Part shown: piece by piece, positions 8,388 through 17,804 of the stretch
Layout: every line of letters begins with the position of its first letter
How positions within the stretch are numbered: position 1 is the stretch's first letter
From: Bacteroidales bacterium UBA5548
Lineage (GTDB): Bacteria; Bacteroidota; Bacteroidia; Bacteroidales; UBA932
Direction of reading: 5' to 3'
DNA: 56,713 bases
NCBI GenBank assembly: GCA_002425935.1
Contig: DINE01000018.1
Location: 13,666 to 70,378, forward strand
Translations under genes and position numbers: made by a program
The notes under the pieces: model-generated
The model's input: only the letters and a program-made list of their open reading frames with translations
Told to the model about the DNA's origin: nothing
Database searches by the model: none

Positions 8388-9317
8388 ATGAAAAAAGGTT
8401 TACTAATACTTTTACTGTCCGTAGTTACAGCTACTTTGAACATTGCCGGTGCGCAAAATATGTCAGACATGAGAATTAATGAAATTCTTGTTGTCAACAC
8501 CGATGATTTCACTGATGACTACGGCAATAAAAGCGGATGGATTGAATTGTTCAATACATCTTATGGAACTGTTGACATTGGAGGATGCTACATTACCAAT
8601 GATCCCGATAACCTGACTAAGTACATGATTCCGAGGGGTGATGTGCTAACAAAGGTAAAACCCAGACAACATACACTTTTCTGGGCAGATTCCAAGCCTC
8701 ACAGAGGTACATTCCACCTGAATTTCAGTCTGGAAAACTCCGGCGAGATTCTGTTTATCAGCAGTGATGGTAAGACAATTATCGACCGTATAAAAATACC
8801 TCATGACCTGCTTGCTGAGAATGTATCCTACGGAAGAATAAGGGATGGTGTTAATGTTATGGCAGATAAAAAAAACATAGATATGTCTGCTACGTGGGGT
8901 GTTCTTAGCAGAACATCTCCTAGTACAAACAACTTTGGTGTCGATAAAGAGCCGCCGGGCATGATATTTATGAAGATTGACCCATACGGTGTAATTATGT
9001 CATTTACTGCTATGTTTGTGGTCTTTCTGTCATTGATTATTTTGTATCTGGTATTCAAAAATATTGGAAAATACAATATAAGAATTAGCAGAAAGAGAGC
9101 AGAAAAAGCAGCGGCAGGAACAAAAAGAGTTGTTCCGGAAGAGGAGGCCTCGGCGGAGGTATTTGCAGCAATATCAATGGCTCTGCATGCGTTTTACGAG
9201 GACAATGATTCACATGATATTGAAAATACAATACTTACCATTCAAAAGGTTACTAGAAATTACTCTCCTTGGAGTTCTAAAATTTACACTTTAAGGGAGA
9301 GACCGGTAAAAAAGTAG
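8388..9317 (+). CDS. Lamin-tail-domain OadG-like subunit of the sodium pump
   Basis: A 309-residue protein with a signal peptide (about 1-22, ending in AGAQ), a lamin-tail-like beta domain (about 27-155, with INEILVVNTD, GWIELFNTS and TLFWADSKP), one membrane helix (about 202-223) and a basic cytoplasmic tail. The membrane helix and tail correspond to OadG, the small subunit that holds oxaloacetate or methylmalonyl-CoA decarboxylases together, normally only about 80-100 residues long. Its position between the carboxyltransferase and biotin carrier genes supports this. The role of the large periplasmic domain is unknown. Confidence 0.85.
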   Translation: MKKGLLILLLSVVTATLNIAGAQNMSDMRINEILVVNTDDFTDDYGNKSGWIELFNTSYGTVDIGGCYITNDPDNLTKYMIPRGDVLTKVKPRQHTLFWADSKPHRGTFHLNFSLENSGEILFISSDGKTIIDRIKIPHDLLAENVSYGRIRDGVNVMADKKNIDMSATWGVLSRTSPSTNNFGVDKEPPGMIFMKIDPYGVIMSFTAMFVVFLSLIILYLVFKNIGKYNIRISRKRAEKAAAGTKRVVPEEEASAEVFAAISMALHAFYEDNDSHDIENTILTIQKVTRNYSPWSSKIYTLRERPVKK

Positions 9318-9351
9318 ATTATTATAATGTTCATTTAGAAAAAGTATAAAA

Positions 9352-9774
9352 ATGAAAGAGTACAAACTTAAAATAAACGGTAACGATTACACTGTAACTA
9401 TTACCGATATTGAGGACACAGTTGCCGAGGTAGAGGTGAACGGAATCCCATTTAAGGTAGAGATAGAGAGATCATCAAAGAAACAGACAGCCTCGTTACC
9501 AAAAATGAATAAGCCTGCTCAGGTTGAAGCAAACGTTGCTCGTCCGGTGGTTTCAGGCTCAGAGACTGTAGTTACCTCTCCGCTTCCGGGTGTTATACTT
9601 GAAGTATCGGTTAAAGAGGGTGATGCCGTAAAAAAAGGTCAGAAACTTATGATTCTTGAAGCTATGAAGATGGAGAACGTAATTGAATCTACTGCTGACG
9701 GAAAGGTAACAAGCATTAAGGCAAACAAAGGAGACTCTGTTCTTGAGGGTGCTCCGCTAATAATAATTGGATAA
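9352..9774 (+). CDS. mmdC: Biotin carrier subunit of methylmalonyl-CoA decarboxylase
   Basis: A 140-residue biotinyl protein. The C-terminal biotinyl domain (about 70-140) contains the canonical EAMKME motif, with the biotinylated Lys at position 106. An N-terminal beta segment and a linker with Pro and Ala precede it. It shuttles the carboxyl group from the carboxyltransferase to the membrane pump. The stop codon lies one base before the beta subunit start. Confidence 0.94.
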   Translation: MKEYKLKINGNDYTVTITDIEDTVAEVEVNGIPFKVEIERSSKKQTASLPKMNKPAQVEANVARPVVSGSETVVTSPLPGVILEVSVKEGDAVKKGQKLMILEAMKMENVIESTADGKVTSIKANKGDSVLEGAPLIIIG

Positions 9775-9775
9775 G

Positions 9776-10936
9776 ATGGAAAATAAAGGTATTTTTTCCC
9801 TGCTTACAGATAACCTAGAGACATTTCTTCAGTACACCGGGTTTGCTAATGCTACGCCAGGGCACATTCTGATGATTCTCATAGGCCTTCTCTTTATCTA
9901 CCTTGCAATAAAGAAGGATTGGGAACCACTTCTACTTATTCCAATCGGATTTGGTATAGTAATAGGGAACATCCCGTTATTTCCGGGTCTTAGCGTTGGT
10001 GTTTATGAAGAGGGATCCGTACTTAACATCCTTTACCAAGGTGTTCAGAAGGGCTTTTATCCGCCTCTGATATTTCTTGGTATCGGAGCAATGACTGATT
10101 TCTCTGCACTGATATCCAATCCAAAACTTATGCTAATCGGAGCAGCAGCTCAGTTTGGTATTTTTGGTGCATATGCCATTGCGCTGGCAGCAGGATTCGC
10201 CCCTGCTGAAGCCGGGGCAATCGGTATTATCGGTGGTGCTGACGGCCCTACTGCAATCTTCCTCTCTTCAAGACTTGCACCTGACTTAATGGGTGCAATT
10301 GCGGTATCCGCATATTCTTATATGGCTCTAGTTCCTGTTATTCAGCCGCCGATTATGAGGCTGCTTACAACACATAAGGAGCGTCTTATCAGAATGAAGG
10401 CTCCACGCGCTGTATCTCAGACAGAGAAAAAACTCTTCCCGATAATCGGATTTTTGTTAACTGCGTTTATTGTACCTTCAGGTCTTCCTCTTTTAGGTAT
10501 GCTCTTTTTTGGTAACCTACTCAAGGAGAGCGGTGTCACAAGAAGGCTTGCCGAGACTGCCAGAGGTCCGCTTATTGATGTTGTCACAATTCTTATTGGT
10601 GTAACCGTAGGATGTTCAACACAGGCAGATAAGTTCCTTCAGATTAAATCGGTTTATATCTTCATGCTAGGCGCAGGATCATTTGTGATAGCTACTTCAG
10701 CCGGGGTACTCTTTGTAAAATTGTTCAACCTGTTTCTTAAAGAGGGTAATAAGATCAATCCGCTTATTGGTAATTCAGGTGTCTCTGCTGTACCGGATTC
10801 AGCCAGGGTATCAAACAATGTTGGGCTTGAATATGACAGGACTAACTACTTACTGATGCATGCAATGGGACCAAATGTAGCCGGGGTAATCGGCAGTGCT
10901 GTTGCAGCCGGAATTTTGCTTGGATTCCTGACCTAG
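9776..10936 (+). CDS. mmdB: Na+-translocating decarboxylase beta subunit
   Basis: A multi-spanning membrane protein of 386 residues that decarboxylates carboxybiotin and exports Na+. The family hallmark GGADGPTAIF is visible with the essential Asp at about 156, as are the conserved segments SYSYMALVP, PLLGMLFFGNLLKESG and, near the C-terminus, NVGLEYDRTNYLLMHAMGPN. The frame extends to a TTG at 9767 that overlaps the previous gene, but the ATG at 9776, one base after that stop, is the better start. A terminator closes the operon. Confidence 0.95.
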   Translation: MENKGIFSLLTDNLETFLQYTGFANATPGHILMILIGLLFIYLAIKKDWEPLLLIPIGFGIVIGNIPLFPGLSVGVYEEGSVLNILYQGVQKGFYPPLIFLGIGAMTDFSALISNPKLMLIGAAAQFGIFGAYAIALAAGFAPAEAGAIGIIGGADGPTAIFLSSRLAPDLMGAIAVSAYSYMALVPVIQPPIMRLLTTHKERLIRMKAPRAVSQTEKKLFPIIGFLLTAFIVPSGLPLLGMLFFGNLLKESGVTRRLAETARGPLIDVVTILIGVTVGCSTQADKFLQIKSVYIFMLGAGSFVIATSAGVLFVKLFNLFLKEGNKINPLIGNSGVSAVPDSARVSNNVGLEYDRTNYLLMHAMGPNVAGVIGSAVAAGILLGFLT

Positions 10937-10957
10937 GAAGTTTTATAATTTAATAAA

Positions 10958-10986
10958 AAAAGCACCTCTGATAGGGTGCTTTTTTT
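10958..10986 (+). terminator. Terminator of the decarboxylase operon
   Basis: AAAGCACC and GGTGCTTT pair around a seven-base loop (TCTGATA), followed by a T-run. It separates the decarboxylase operon from the V-ATPase operon, so the two are separate transcripts despite lying side by side. Confidence 0.87.
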
Positions 10987-10995
10987 ATTTTTTAG

Positions 10996-11003
10996 TATCT
11001 TTG
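10996..11003 (+). promoter_or_regulatory. -7 box of the V-ATPase operon
   Basis: TATCTTTG matches TAnnTTTG exactly and lies 24 bases before the first ATG (11028). No clear TTTG sits upstream, where the preceding terminator T-run occupies the space. Confidence 0.55.
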
Positions 11004-11027
11004 GCAAATTTAAAAACCATATGAGAT

Positions 11028-11642
11028 ATGCAAAATAAATTGCAAGAGCTTACCAGTAAACTTTACGCCGAAGGTCTTTCAAAAGGGAAAAAAGAGGCTG
11101 AAGATCTTAAGGCAAAGGCAAAAATTGAGGCTGAAGAAATCATTGCCAAAGCAAAGGATGAGTACAAAGAGATTCTTGAAAAAGCGAAGAAAGATGCTCA
11201 CGATTACAAAGTTAAGATTGAGAACGAAGTCAGGATGGTATCCAGGCAGACTCTTGCAACAGTGAAACAAAATATCGAAGAGGTGATTGTGACCAAGGCT
11301 GTCGAAAAACCTGTAAAAGAGGTTTTGGAGAGTAAGGATTTTCTGGGAAGTGTAATTAAAGCAGCTATTGAAGCCTTTAACCCTTCAAAAGGAGAAGCAG
11401 CCACACTTGAAATTCTTTTACCTGAAAAAATGCAGGCAGAACTTGATTCATTTTTAAAGAGTGAGATTAACAGGCAACTCAACTCAGGAGTTGAAGTCAG
11501 GTTTGACAAAAAGCTACAAAATGGTTTTAAAATCGGGCCTAAAGAGGGGGGCTACCATATCAGCTTTACAGATAAAGATTTTCAGGAGCTTCTTTCGCAA
11601 TATCTCAAACCTAAAACCCGCGAATACTTATTTTCGGAATAG
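11028..11642 (+). CDS. atpE: V-type ATP synthase subunit E
   Basis: A 204-residue peripheral-stalk subunit. Residues about 10-95 are a highly charged Ala/Lys/Glu-rich coiled coil typical of subunit E, followed by a small alpha-beta globular domain that contacts the catalytic head. The ATG at 11021 is in another frame and stops after a few codons, so 11028 is the start. It is the first gene of a seven-gene operon in the order E, DUF2764, A, B, D, I, K. Confidence 0.9.
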   Translation: MQNKLQELTSKLYAEGLSKGKKEAEDLKAKAKIEAEEIIAKAKDEYKEILEKAKKDAHDYKVKIENEVRMVSRQTLATVKQNIEEVIVTKAVEKPVKEVLESKDFLGSVIKAAIEAFNPSKGEAATLEILLPEKMQAELDSFLKSEINRQLNSGVEVRFDKKLQNGFKIGPKEGGYHISFTDKDFQELLSQYLKPKTREYLFSE

Positions 11643-11644
11643 CG

Positions 11645-12283
11645 ATGGCAAACTATCACTATATCATCGCGGGACTCCCTGATCTGGCATTAGACTTCGA
11701 GAGCTCAGGCTTTAACTTTGATTCGTTACTGGATCAGGTTATCACTTTAAGCTCACCCGAAGATGTAAGGTGTATAGAGTGGCTTCTTTTTGCTCAAAAA
11801 GAGGAAAACCTAAATAACCACTTTTACAGAGCCGCATCAAAATCAAAAAACAGATTTATTAGGGAATATTTCAAGTACGACCTTGAAATCAGAAATATTC
11901 AGGCAGCATATATATCTCGAAAAAATTCATCTGATGTTTCTGAATATCTGGTAGGAACAAATGAATTTACAGAACTTCTCAAAGCAGGCAAAGGATCTGA
12001 TTTCGGACTCTCTCTTATATCAGAGAACGCAGCTTCTGTAATTAAGGTTCTCGAGAATGAAAATATTCTTGAAAGAGAACAACTTCTTGACAATCTTCGC
12101 TGGAACAGAGCGAACGAAATATGCACATTTAATTACTTTGACATGGATGTCATTCTTTGCTTCCTTCTGAAAGCCTCTATTGTTGCAAGGTGGAACAGAC
12201 TGGACAGAAAGAGGGGTGCTCAGGCATTCAGACAACTGGTAAACGAAGTAAAAGGTACATACAAATCGGAAAACAATAATTAA
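11645..12283 (+). CDS. DUF2764 V-ATPase-associated protein, probable subunit C counterpart
   Basis: A 212-residue protein starting MANYHYIIAGLPDL, as DUF2764 proteins do. The family occurs in V-ATPase operons of Bacteroidota, spirochaetes and chlamydiae at the place where other organisms encode subunit C, the link between rotor and stator. The sequence is mainly alpha-helical, with a helix rich in Asn/Arg (ENILEREQLLDNLRWNRANE). Its gene is 2 bases after E and 3 bases before A. The equivalence to C rests on position and size. Confidence 0.88.
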   Translation: MANYHYIIAGLPDLALDFESSGFNFDSLLDQVITLSSPEDVRCIEWLLFAQKEENLNNHFYRAASKSKNRFIREYFKYDLEIRNIQAAYISRKNSSDVSEYLVGTNEFTELLKAGKGSDFGLSLISENAASVIKVLENENILEREQLLDNLRWNRANEICTFNYFDMDVILCFLLKASIVARWNRLDRKRGAQAFRQLVNEVKGTYKSENNN

Positions 12284-12286
12284 TAT

Positions 12287-14038
12287 ATGAAAACCAAAGG
12301 AACAGTTACAGGGATTATCTCCAATCTTGTCACCATTGAGGTTGATGGTCCGGTATCTCAGAATGAAATCTGCTACATCGATCTTTCAGGGACAAAGCTG
12401 ATGGCAGAGATAATTAAAGTAAACGGTAAAGAGGCATTTGTACAGGTTTACGAAAGTACCAGGGGATTAAAAAGAGGTGATACCGCTGAATTTCAGGGTC
12501 ACATGCTTGAGGTTTCTTTAGGCCCTGGTATCCTTTCAAGTATTTATGACGGGCTTCAGAACAATCTGGAGACTATGGAGGGTGTTTTCCTGAAAAGAGG
12601 AGAGTACACCCTAGCTCTGAATCAGGAGAAGAGATGGGAGTTTAAACCACTTGCTTCGGCCGGTGACACAGTTCAGGCTGCAGACTGGTTGGGAGAGGTT
12701 AAAGAGGGCTGGTTGCCTCATAAGATAATGGTTCCATTCTCATTTAAAGGCAGTTTTACAGTAAAATCTGTGGCGCCTGCAGGAGAATATACTGTAAACG
12801 AGACTATTGCAGTACTTGAAGATGAATCAGGCGAAGAGGTTAATGTAACCATGACTCAAAGATGGCCGGTTAAGGTAGCAATAACAAAATATGCAGACAA
12901 ACCAAGGCCATACAGGATAATGGAGACAAGGGTAAGGGTGATTGACACCTTTAATCCGATTGCAGAGGGAGGAACCGGATTTATCCCCGGGCCTTTTGGC
13001 AGCGGTAAAACGGTACTGCAGCACGCAATTTCCAAACAGGCCGACGCAGATGTTATCATTTTTGCCGCATGTGGTGAGCGCGCCAACGAGGTCGTTGAGA
13101 TTTTCACCGAGTTTCCGCTTCTGGAGGACCCGCGTACAGGTAGAATGCTGATGGAGAGAACCACAATCATATGTAACACTTCAAACATGCCAGTTGCGGC
13201 CCGTGAAGCATCAGTTTATACTGCAATGACAATCGGAGAGTATTACAGATCGATGGGACTGAAGGTACTCTTGCTTGCAGACTCAACATCAAGGTGGGCA
13301 CAAGCACTTAGAGAGATGAGTAACAGAATGGAGGAGCTGCCTGGTGCGGATGCATTCCCAATGGACCTTCCTGCAATTATCTCTAACTTCTATGCTCGTG
13401 CAGGTATTGTTAATCTTAATAACGGCCAGACAGGTTCGGTTACATTCATTGGAACTGTTTCTCCTGCGGGAGGTAACCTTAAAGAGCCGGTTACAGAGTC
13501 AACTAAAAAAGCAGCAAGATGCTTCTTTGCATTATCACAGAACAGAGCAGACAGAAAGAGATACCCAGCGGTTGATCCGATAGACTCTTACTCAAAATAC
13601 CTAGAATACCCAGAAATTATAGATGACTTTAAAAAGAGAGTCGGTGAACAATGGGTAGAAAAAGTTCTGAAAGGTAAAAATATAGTTCTCAGAGGTAAAG
13701 AGGCATTTGAGCAGATAAACATTCTGGGAGATGACGGAGTTCCGCTTGAATATCACAAAAGATACTGGAAATCAGAGTTAATAGACTTTGTAATTCTTCA
13801 GCAGGATGCATTCGATAAGATTGATGCTAACTGTCCTATGGAGAGACAGAGCTATATGTATTACCTGGTGCTGGATATATGCGAAAAGGAGTTCGAATTT
13901 GAAAATTTCGAAGAGTGTGGTAACTTCTACAAAAAGATAATCAATACTTTGCGTCAGATGAACTACTCTAAGTTCAGGAGCGAAGAGTTCAATAAATACC
14001 TCGATCAATTAAATAAGGAGTTAAACGATGGCAAGTAA
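12287..14038 (+). CDS. atpA: V-type ATP synthase catalytic subunit A
   Basis: A 583-residue catalytic subunit. The P-loop GPFGSGKT is at 235-242. The non-homologous bulge region typical of V-type A subunits is present (about 115-190), along with GERANEVVE, the DSTSRWAQALREMS segment and the SPAGGNLKEPVTES region. It hydrolyses or makes ATP in the A3B3 head. The gene end overlaps the start of subunit B by 11 bases. Confidence 0.97.
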   Translation: MKTKGTVTGIISNLVTIEVDGPVSQNEICYIDLSGTKLMAEIIKVNGKEAFVQVYESTRGLKRGDTAEFQGHMLEVSLGPGILSSIYDGLQNNLETMEGVFLKRGEYTLALNQEKRWEFKPLASAGDTVQAADWLGEVKEGWLPHKIMVPFSFKGSFTVKSVAPAGEYTVNETIAVLEDESGEEVNVTMTQRWPVKVAITKYADKPRPYRIMETRVRVIDTFNPIAEGGTGFIPGPFGSGKTVLQHAISKQADADVIIFAACGERANEVVEIFTEFPLLEDPRTGRMLMERTTIICNTSNMPVAAREASVYTAMTIGEYYRSMGLKVLLLADSTSRWAQALREMSNRMEELPGADAFPMDLPAIISNFYARAGIVNLNNGQTGSVTFIGTVSPAGGNLKEPVTESTKKAARCFFALSQNRADRKRYPAVDPIDSYSKYLEYPEIIDDFKKRVGEQWVEKVLKGKNIVLRGKEAFEQINILGDDGVPLEYHKRYWKSELIDFVILQQDAFDKIDANCPMERQSYMYYLVLDICEKEFEFENFEECGNFYKKIINTLRQMNYSKFRSEEFNKYLDQLNKELNDGK

Positions 14039-15347
14039 AGCATTTCAAAAGATATACACGCAGCTTGAGTCAATTACCAAGGCTACAGTTGCCCTGAGAG
14101 CTCAGGGGATTACAAACGAAGAACTTGCAACTGTTTCAGGAAGACTCTCACAGGTTGTAAAAATTAAACACGACCTTGTAACGCTTCAGGTTTTTGGCGG
14201 AACTGACGGAATTGCTACCAACGCCGAAGTTATATTTTTCGGTGAACCCCCTACCCTTCATGTAAGTGATGACCTTGCCGGACGCTTCTTCAATGCATAC
14301 GGCGATCCTATTGACAACGGACCCTCTGTGGACGGCGAGAAGAGATTCATTGGAGGACCGTCTGTTAACCCTTACAGAAGAAAGCAACCATCGGAACTTA
14401 TCCCAACGGGTATTGCCGGTATCGATTTGAATAATACTCTCGTATCAGGCCAGAAAATTCCTTTTTTTGCCGACCCTGACCAGCCATACAATCAGGTAAT
14501 GGCACAAGTTGCCCTCAGGGCAGATGTCGACAAGATTATTCTTGGAGGAATGGGACTTACAAACGACGACTACCTATATTACAGACAGATCTTTGAGAAT
14601 GCAGGCGCACTCAATAAAATCATATGTTTTGTTAACACTACAGAGCAACCCCCGGTTGAGCGTCTCCTTATCCCAGATATGGCTCTTACAGCTGCAGAAT
14701 ACTTTGCGGTAGATAAACATGAAAAGGTACTTGTTCTGCTTACTGATATGACTCTTTATGCAGATGCGCTAAGTATAGTAAGTAACAGGATGGACCAGAT
14801 CCCTTCGAAGGATTCTATGCCGGGCTCGCTATACTCAGACCTTGCAAAGATCTACGAAAAGGCTGTGCAATTGCCGGACGGAGGCTCAATTACAATTATT
14901 GCGGTTACAACACTTAGCGGCGGTGATATTACCCACGCTATTCCAGACAATACAGGCTACATAACCGAGGGACAGCTGTTCCTGAGAACAGATTCAGATA
15001 CCGGAAAAGTGATTGTTGACCCTTTCCGTTCACTGTCAAGGCTTAAGCAACTTGTAATCGGGAAAAAGACGAGAGAAGATCACAACCATGTAATGAATGC
15101 AGCAGTAAGGTTATACGCCGATGCAGCAAATGCGAAAACAAAACTTGAGAACGGTTTTGACCTTAGCGACTACGACCACAGATGTCTTGATTTCGCAAAG
15201 GATTATTCAAACAGACTACTCTCTATTGAGGTTAATATCAATACTACGCAAATGCTTGATACTGCATGGGAATTGTTTGGAAAATACTTTAACAAGACCG
15301 AAGTTAGTATCAAAGGTGAGATCACTGAAAAATACTGGAAAAACTGA
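14028..15347 (+). CDS. atpB: V-type ATP synthase subunit B
   Basis: A 439-residue non-catalytic head subunit. Conserved segments are KIPFFADPDQPYNQV at the degenerate P-loop position (no GxxxxGK[ST]), EYFAVDKHEKVLVLLTDMTLYADAL and GSITIIAVTTLSGGDITHAIPDNTGYI (shown here by its start only: the last Arg/Thr-rich part follows). It alternates with A in the hexamer. It is translated from an ATG inside the end of subunit A. Confidence 0.97.
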   Translation: MASKAFQKIYTQLESITKATVALRAQGITNEELATVSGRLSQVVKIKHDLVTLQVFGGTDGIATNAEVIFFGEPPTLHVSDDLAGRFFNAYGDPIDNGPSVDGEKRFIGGPSVNPYRRKQPSELIPTGIAGIDLNNTLVSGQKIPFFADPDQPYNQVMAQVALRADVDKIILGGMGLTNDDYLYYRQIFENAGALNKIICFVNTTEQPPVERLLIPDMALTAAEYFAVDKHEKVLVLLTDMTLYADALSIVSNRMDQIPSKDSMPGSLYSDLAKIYEKAVQLPDGGSITIIAVTTLSGGDITHAIPDNTGYITEGQLFLRTDSDTGKVIVDPFRSLSRLKQLVIGKKTREDHNHVMNAAVRLYADAANAKTKLENGFDLSDYDHRCLDFAKDYSNRLLSIEVNINTTQMLDTAWELFGKYFNKTEVSIKGEITEKYWKN

Positions 15348-15359
15348 TAAATACAGAGT

Positions 15360-15959
15360 ATGGCGATAAAATTCCAGTTTAACAAGACATCACTCAACGA
15401 TCTTAACAAACAGCTTAAGATCAGGGTTAATGCCTTGCCAACTCTTAAGAATAAAGAATCAGCCCTGCGTCTGGAGGTAAAACGTGCTAAAGACCGTTCA
15501 GATGAACTTGCCGAAAAACTAAAGTCAGCTCTTGAGTCATATGATTATATGGCCGGACTGTGGAACGAGTTTGAAGCGGGTCTTATCAGGGTTAAAGATG
15601 TGGAGTTGGAAGTAGTTAAGATTGCCGGAGTTAAAACACCGTCTTTAAAAGAGGTTATATACGAGGTTAAACCGTTTAACCCTTTTGTAAAACCACTATG
15701 GTACTACGATGGTATAAAAATTCTTAAAACACTGGCACAACTCGGAATTGAATCAGAGATTTTCCTTGAAAAGATGAGACTTCTTGACCATGCGAGAAAG
15801 AAGACTACTCAAAAGGTGAATCTGTACGAGAAGGTTCAGATACCGGGCTATCAGGAGGCAATACTGAAAATCAAGCGATTCATGGAAGATGAGGAGAATC
15901 TCTCCAAAGCATCTCAAAAGATCGTAAAAAAGAGACAACAAGAGGAGGACAGCGTATGA
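15360..15959 (+). CDS. atpD: V-type ATP synthase subunit D
   Basis: A 199-residue central-shaft subunit with two long helices at the N- and C-termini (about 10-70 and 120-195) that form the antiparallel coiled coil of the rotor axle. The start FQFNKTSLNDLNKQLKIR and the C-terminal RVNLYE-like motif (KVNLYEKVQIPGYQ) are family features. The stop overlaps the start of subunit I by four bases (ATGA). No subunit F gene follows, although in many other V-ATPases F accompanies D in the shaft. Confidence 0.95.
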   Translation: MAIKFQFNKTSLNDLNKQLKIRVNALPTLKNKESALRLEVKRAKDRSDELAEKLKSALESYDYMAGLWNEFEAGLIRVKDVELEVVKIAGVKTPSLKEVIYEVKPFNPFVKPLWYYDGIKILKTLAQLGIESEIFLEKMRLLDHARKKTTQKVNLYEKVQIPGYQEAILKIKRFMEDEENLSKASQKIVKKRQQEEDSV

Positions 15960-17770
15960 TAACAAAAATGGACAAATACTCCTTCATTGTATTTCACACA
16001 GATCTTGCACTTTTTCTTGAGAATCTGCAACAGCTGGGCATGGTAGATATTACCAGAGAGAACAAGGCTGTTGATTCTCATTCAAAAGAGTTGTATGACC
16101 TTAACACAAGATATACCCGGGCCGCAAGGAGGCTTAACTCATTTGTTTCAGATATCGAAGGGGAATCGGCAGATGCGGCCGTCGAGAAGATCCCTGAGAC
16201 CGATAACCTTACAGACAGAGAGTTACTTGAACTCACTGAAGAGGCATTTCAGAACAAGGAGCAGTGGGAACAGGAGAGAGAGCAACTGAGGAGAGAGATA
16301 TCCGAATCCTCTGTGTGGGGTGAATTACACAAAGAGGATATCGATAAACTAAATGCTTTAGGATATAAAATACACCTCTTTTCAACTTCGGAAAAAAGTT
16401 TTAAACCTGAATGGGAACAAGAGTACATCATTCATAAGCTAAATGAGGCAAACGGAAAGATTTACTTTGCCGTACTAGCACCTGCAGATGAAGAGTTCTC
16501 ATTTGAAATTCCAGAGAGCAAACAGCCGGCCAGATCATTTGATATTGCTGAGGATAAGCTTACTGAGCTGAATGTTAAGACAGAGAACAATAAAAGACTC
16601 ATTCTGAAGCTTACTGAATATACAAGCAGATTTGAAAAGGCATCTGTTAAAGCAGGGGCCCAACTGGATCTCTATCTTGCAGGGATTTCATCTCAAAGAG
16701 AGGCTGAGGATACAATAGCGCTACTTACTGGCTTTGCTCCTGTAGAAAACCGGGAGAGTGTTCACTCGTTTCTTGAAAAAGAGCAGATCTATTATCTCAC
16801 CGAAGATGCTGTCAGTGAAGATAATCCTCCGGTAAAACTCAAAAACAACTTCTTTTCGAGGCTTTATGAGCCTATCGGAGAGCTATACATGTTACCGAAA
16901 TACGGAGAGACCGACCTTACGCCTTATTTTGCACCTTTCTACATGCTCTTCTTTGGACTATGTCTCGGAGATATGGGTTACGGATTAGTACTGCTTATTG
17001 GTGCTGCCATTGCAAAGATCAAAATGCCTAAACTCAGGGGATACCTTACATTAGTTCAGTTTCTTGGTTTGGGTGCAATTTTAATGGCTCTTTTACCGGG
17101 AGTGATGTTTGGTGCGAAGCTTCAGGATCTGTTTCCGCTACCTGAATCTGTAACCAGCCTGTTCTTCTCTGACCTTAAAATGTTTTGGTTTGCTATCATA
17201 TTCGGTTTGGTTCAGATAGTTTTTGCCAGACTACTAAATGCTGTAACTGCAATCATTAAAAAAGGGTGGCAATACGGTATGCATAATATTGGATGGTCTA
17301 TTGTAATCATTTGGGCTGCATTTAAATATGCATCTTCGATGGTACCGGAACTGGTAATCCCTGCTTTTGCCAACTATGTTGCAATCGCCGGAGCTGCATT
17401 AATACTATTCTTCTCCGAAACCGGAGGAAATATATTCGTCAGGCTCGCTAAAGGAACCCTTGCATTCTACGATGTTACATCTATTTTTGGAGACATGCTC
17501 TCTTATATCAGGCTTTTCGGTCTTGGAACAGCAGGTGCAATCCTTGGAATGGTAGTAAACTCAGTTGCTATGAGTATGACAGGAATCCCCTATCTGGGAT
17601 GGTTCTTCGCAGGGGTAATGCTGTTGGTTGGTCATATCGCGGTACTCGCCCTTTCCAGCCTTGGTGCATTTGTACACCCTATGCGTCTGACATTTGTGGA
17701 GTTTTATAAAAACGCAAGTTTCTCCGGAGGGGGAAGGGCATTCAGGCCACTTGTAAAAGAAAAAGAATAA
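15956..17770 (+). CDS. atpI: V-type ATP synthase subunit I
   Basis: A 604-residue subunit with a long cytoplasmic coiled-coil half (about 1-310) and a membrane half of some seven or eight helices (about 320-590). It is the stator that provides the ion half-channels next to the K ring. The conserved membrane segments PFYMLFFGLCLGDMGYG and DMLSYIRLFGLGTAGA, the latter with the essential Arg, are visible. A second ATG at 15968 is possible, but the coupled ATG at 15956 is preferred. Confidence 0.96.
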   Translation: MITKMDKYSFIVFHTDLALFLENLQQLGMVDITRENKAVDSHSKELYDLNTRYTRAARRLNSFVSDIEGESADAAVEKIPETDNLTDRELLELTEEAFQNKEQWEQEREQLRREISESSVWGELHKEDIDKLNALGYKIHLFSTSEKSFKPEWEQEYIIHKLNEANGKIYFAVLAPADEEFSFEIPESKQPARSFDIAEDKLTELNVKTENNKRLILKLTEYTSRFEKASVKAGAQLDLYLAGISSQREAEDTIALLTGFAPVENRESVHSFLEKEQIYYLTEDAVSEDNPPVKLKNNFFSRLYEPIGELYMLPKYGETDLTPYFAPFYMLFFGLCLGDMGYGLVLLIGAAIAKIKMPKLRGYLTLVQFLGLGAILMALLPGVMFGAKLQDLFPLPESVTSLFFSDLKMFWFAIIFGLVQIVFARLLNAVTAIIKKGWQYGMHNIGWSIVIIWAAFKYASSMVPELVIPAFANYVAIAGAALILFFSETGGNIFVRLAKGTLAFYDVTSIFGDMLSYIRLFGLGTAGAILGMVVNSVAMSMTGIPYLGWFFAGVMLLVGHIAVLALSSLGAFVHPMRLTFVEFYKNASFSGGGRAFRPLVKEKE

Positions 17771-17804
17771 ATAAGATTATAAACTAAAAAACAATTAAAA
17801 AATT

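Noticed and set aside
9767..9775. TTG start of the decarboxylase beta subunit
   Set aside because: It overlaps the biotin carrier gene, and an ATG sits one base after that gene's stop.
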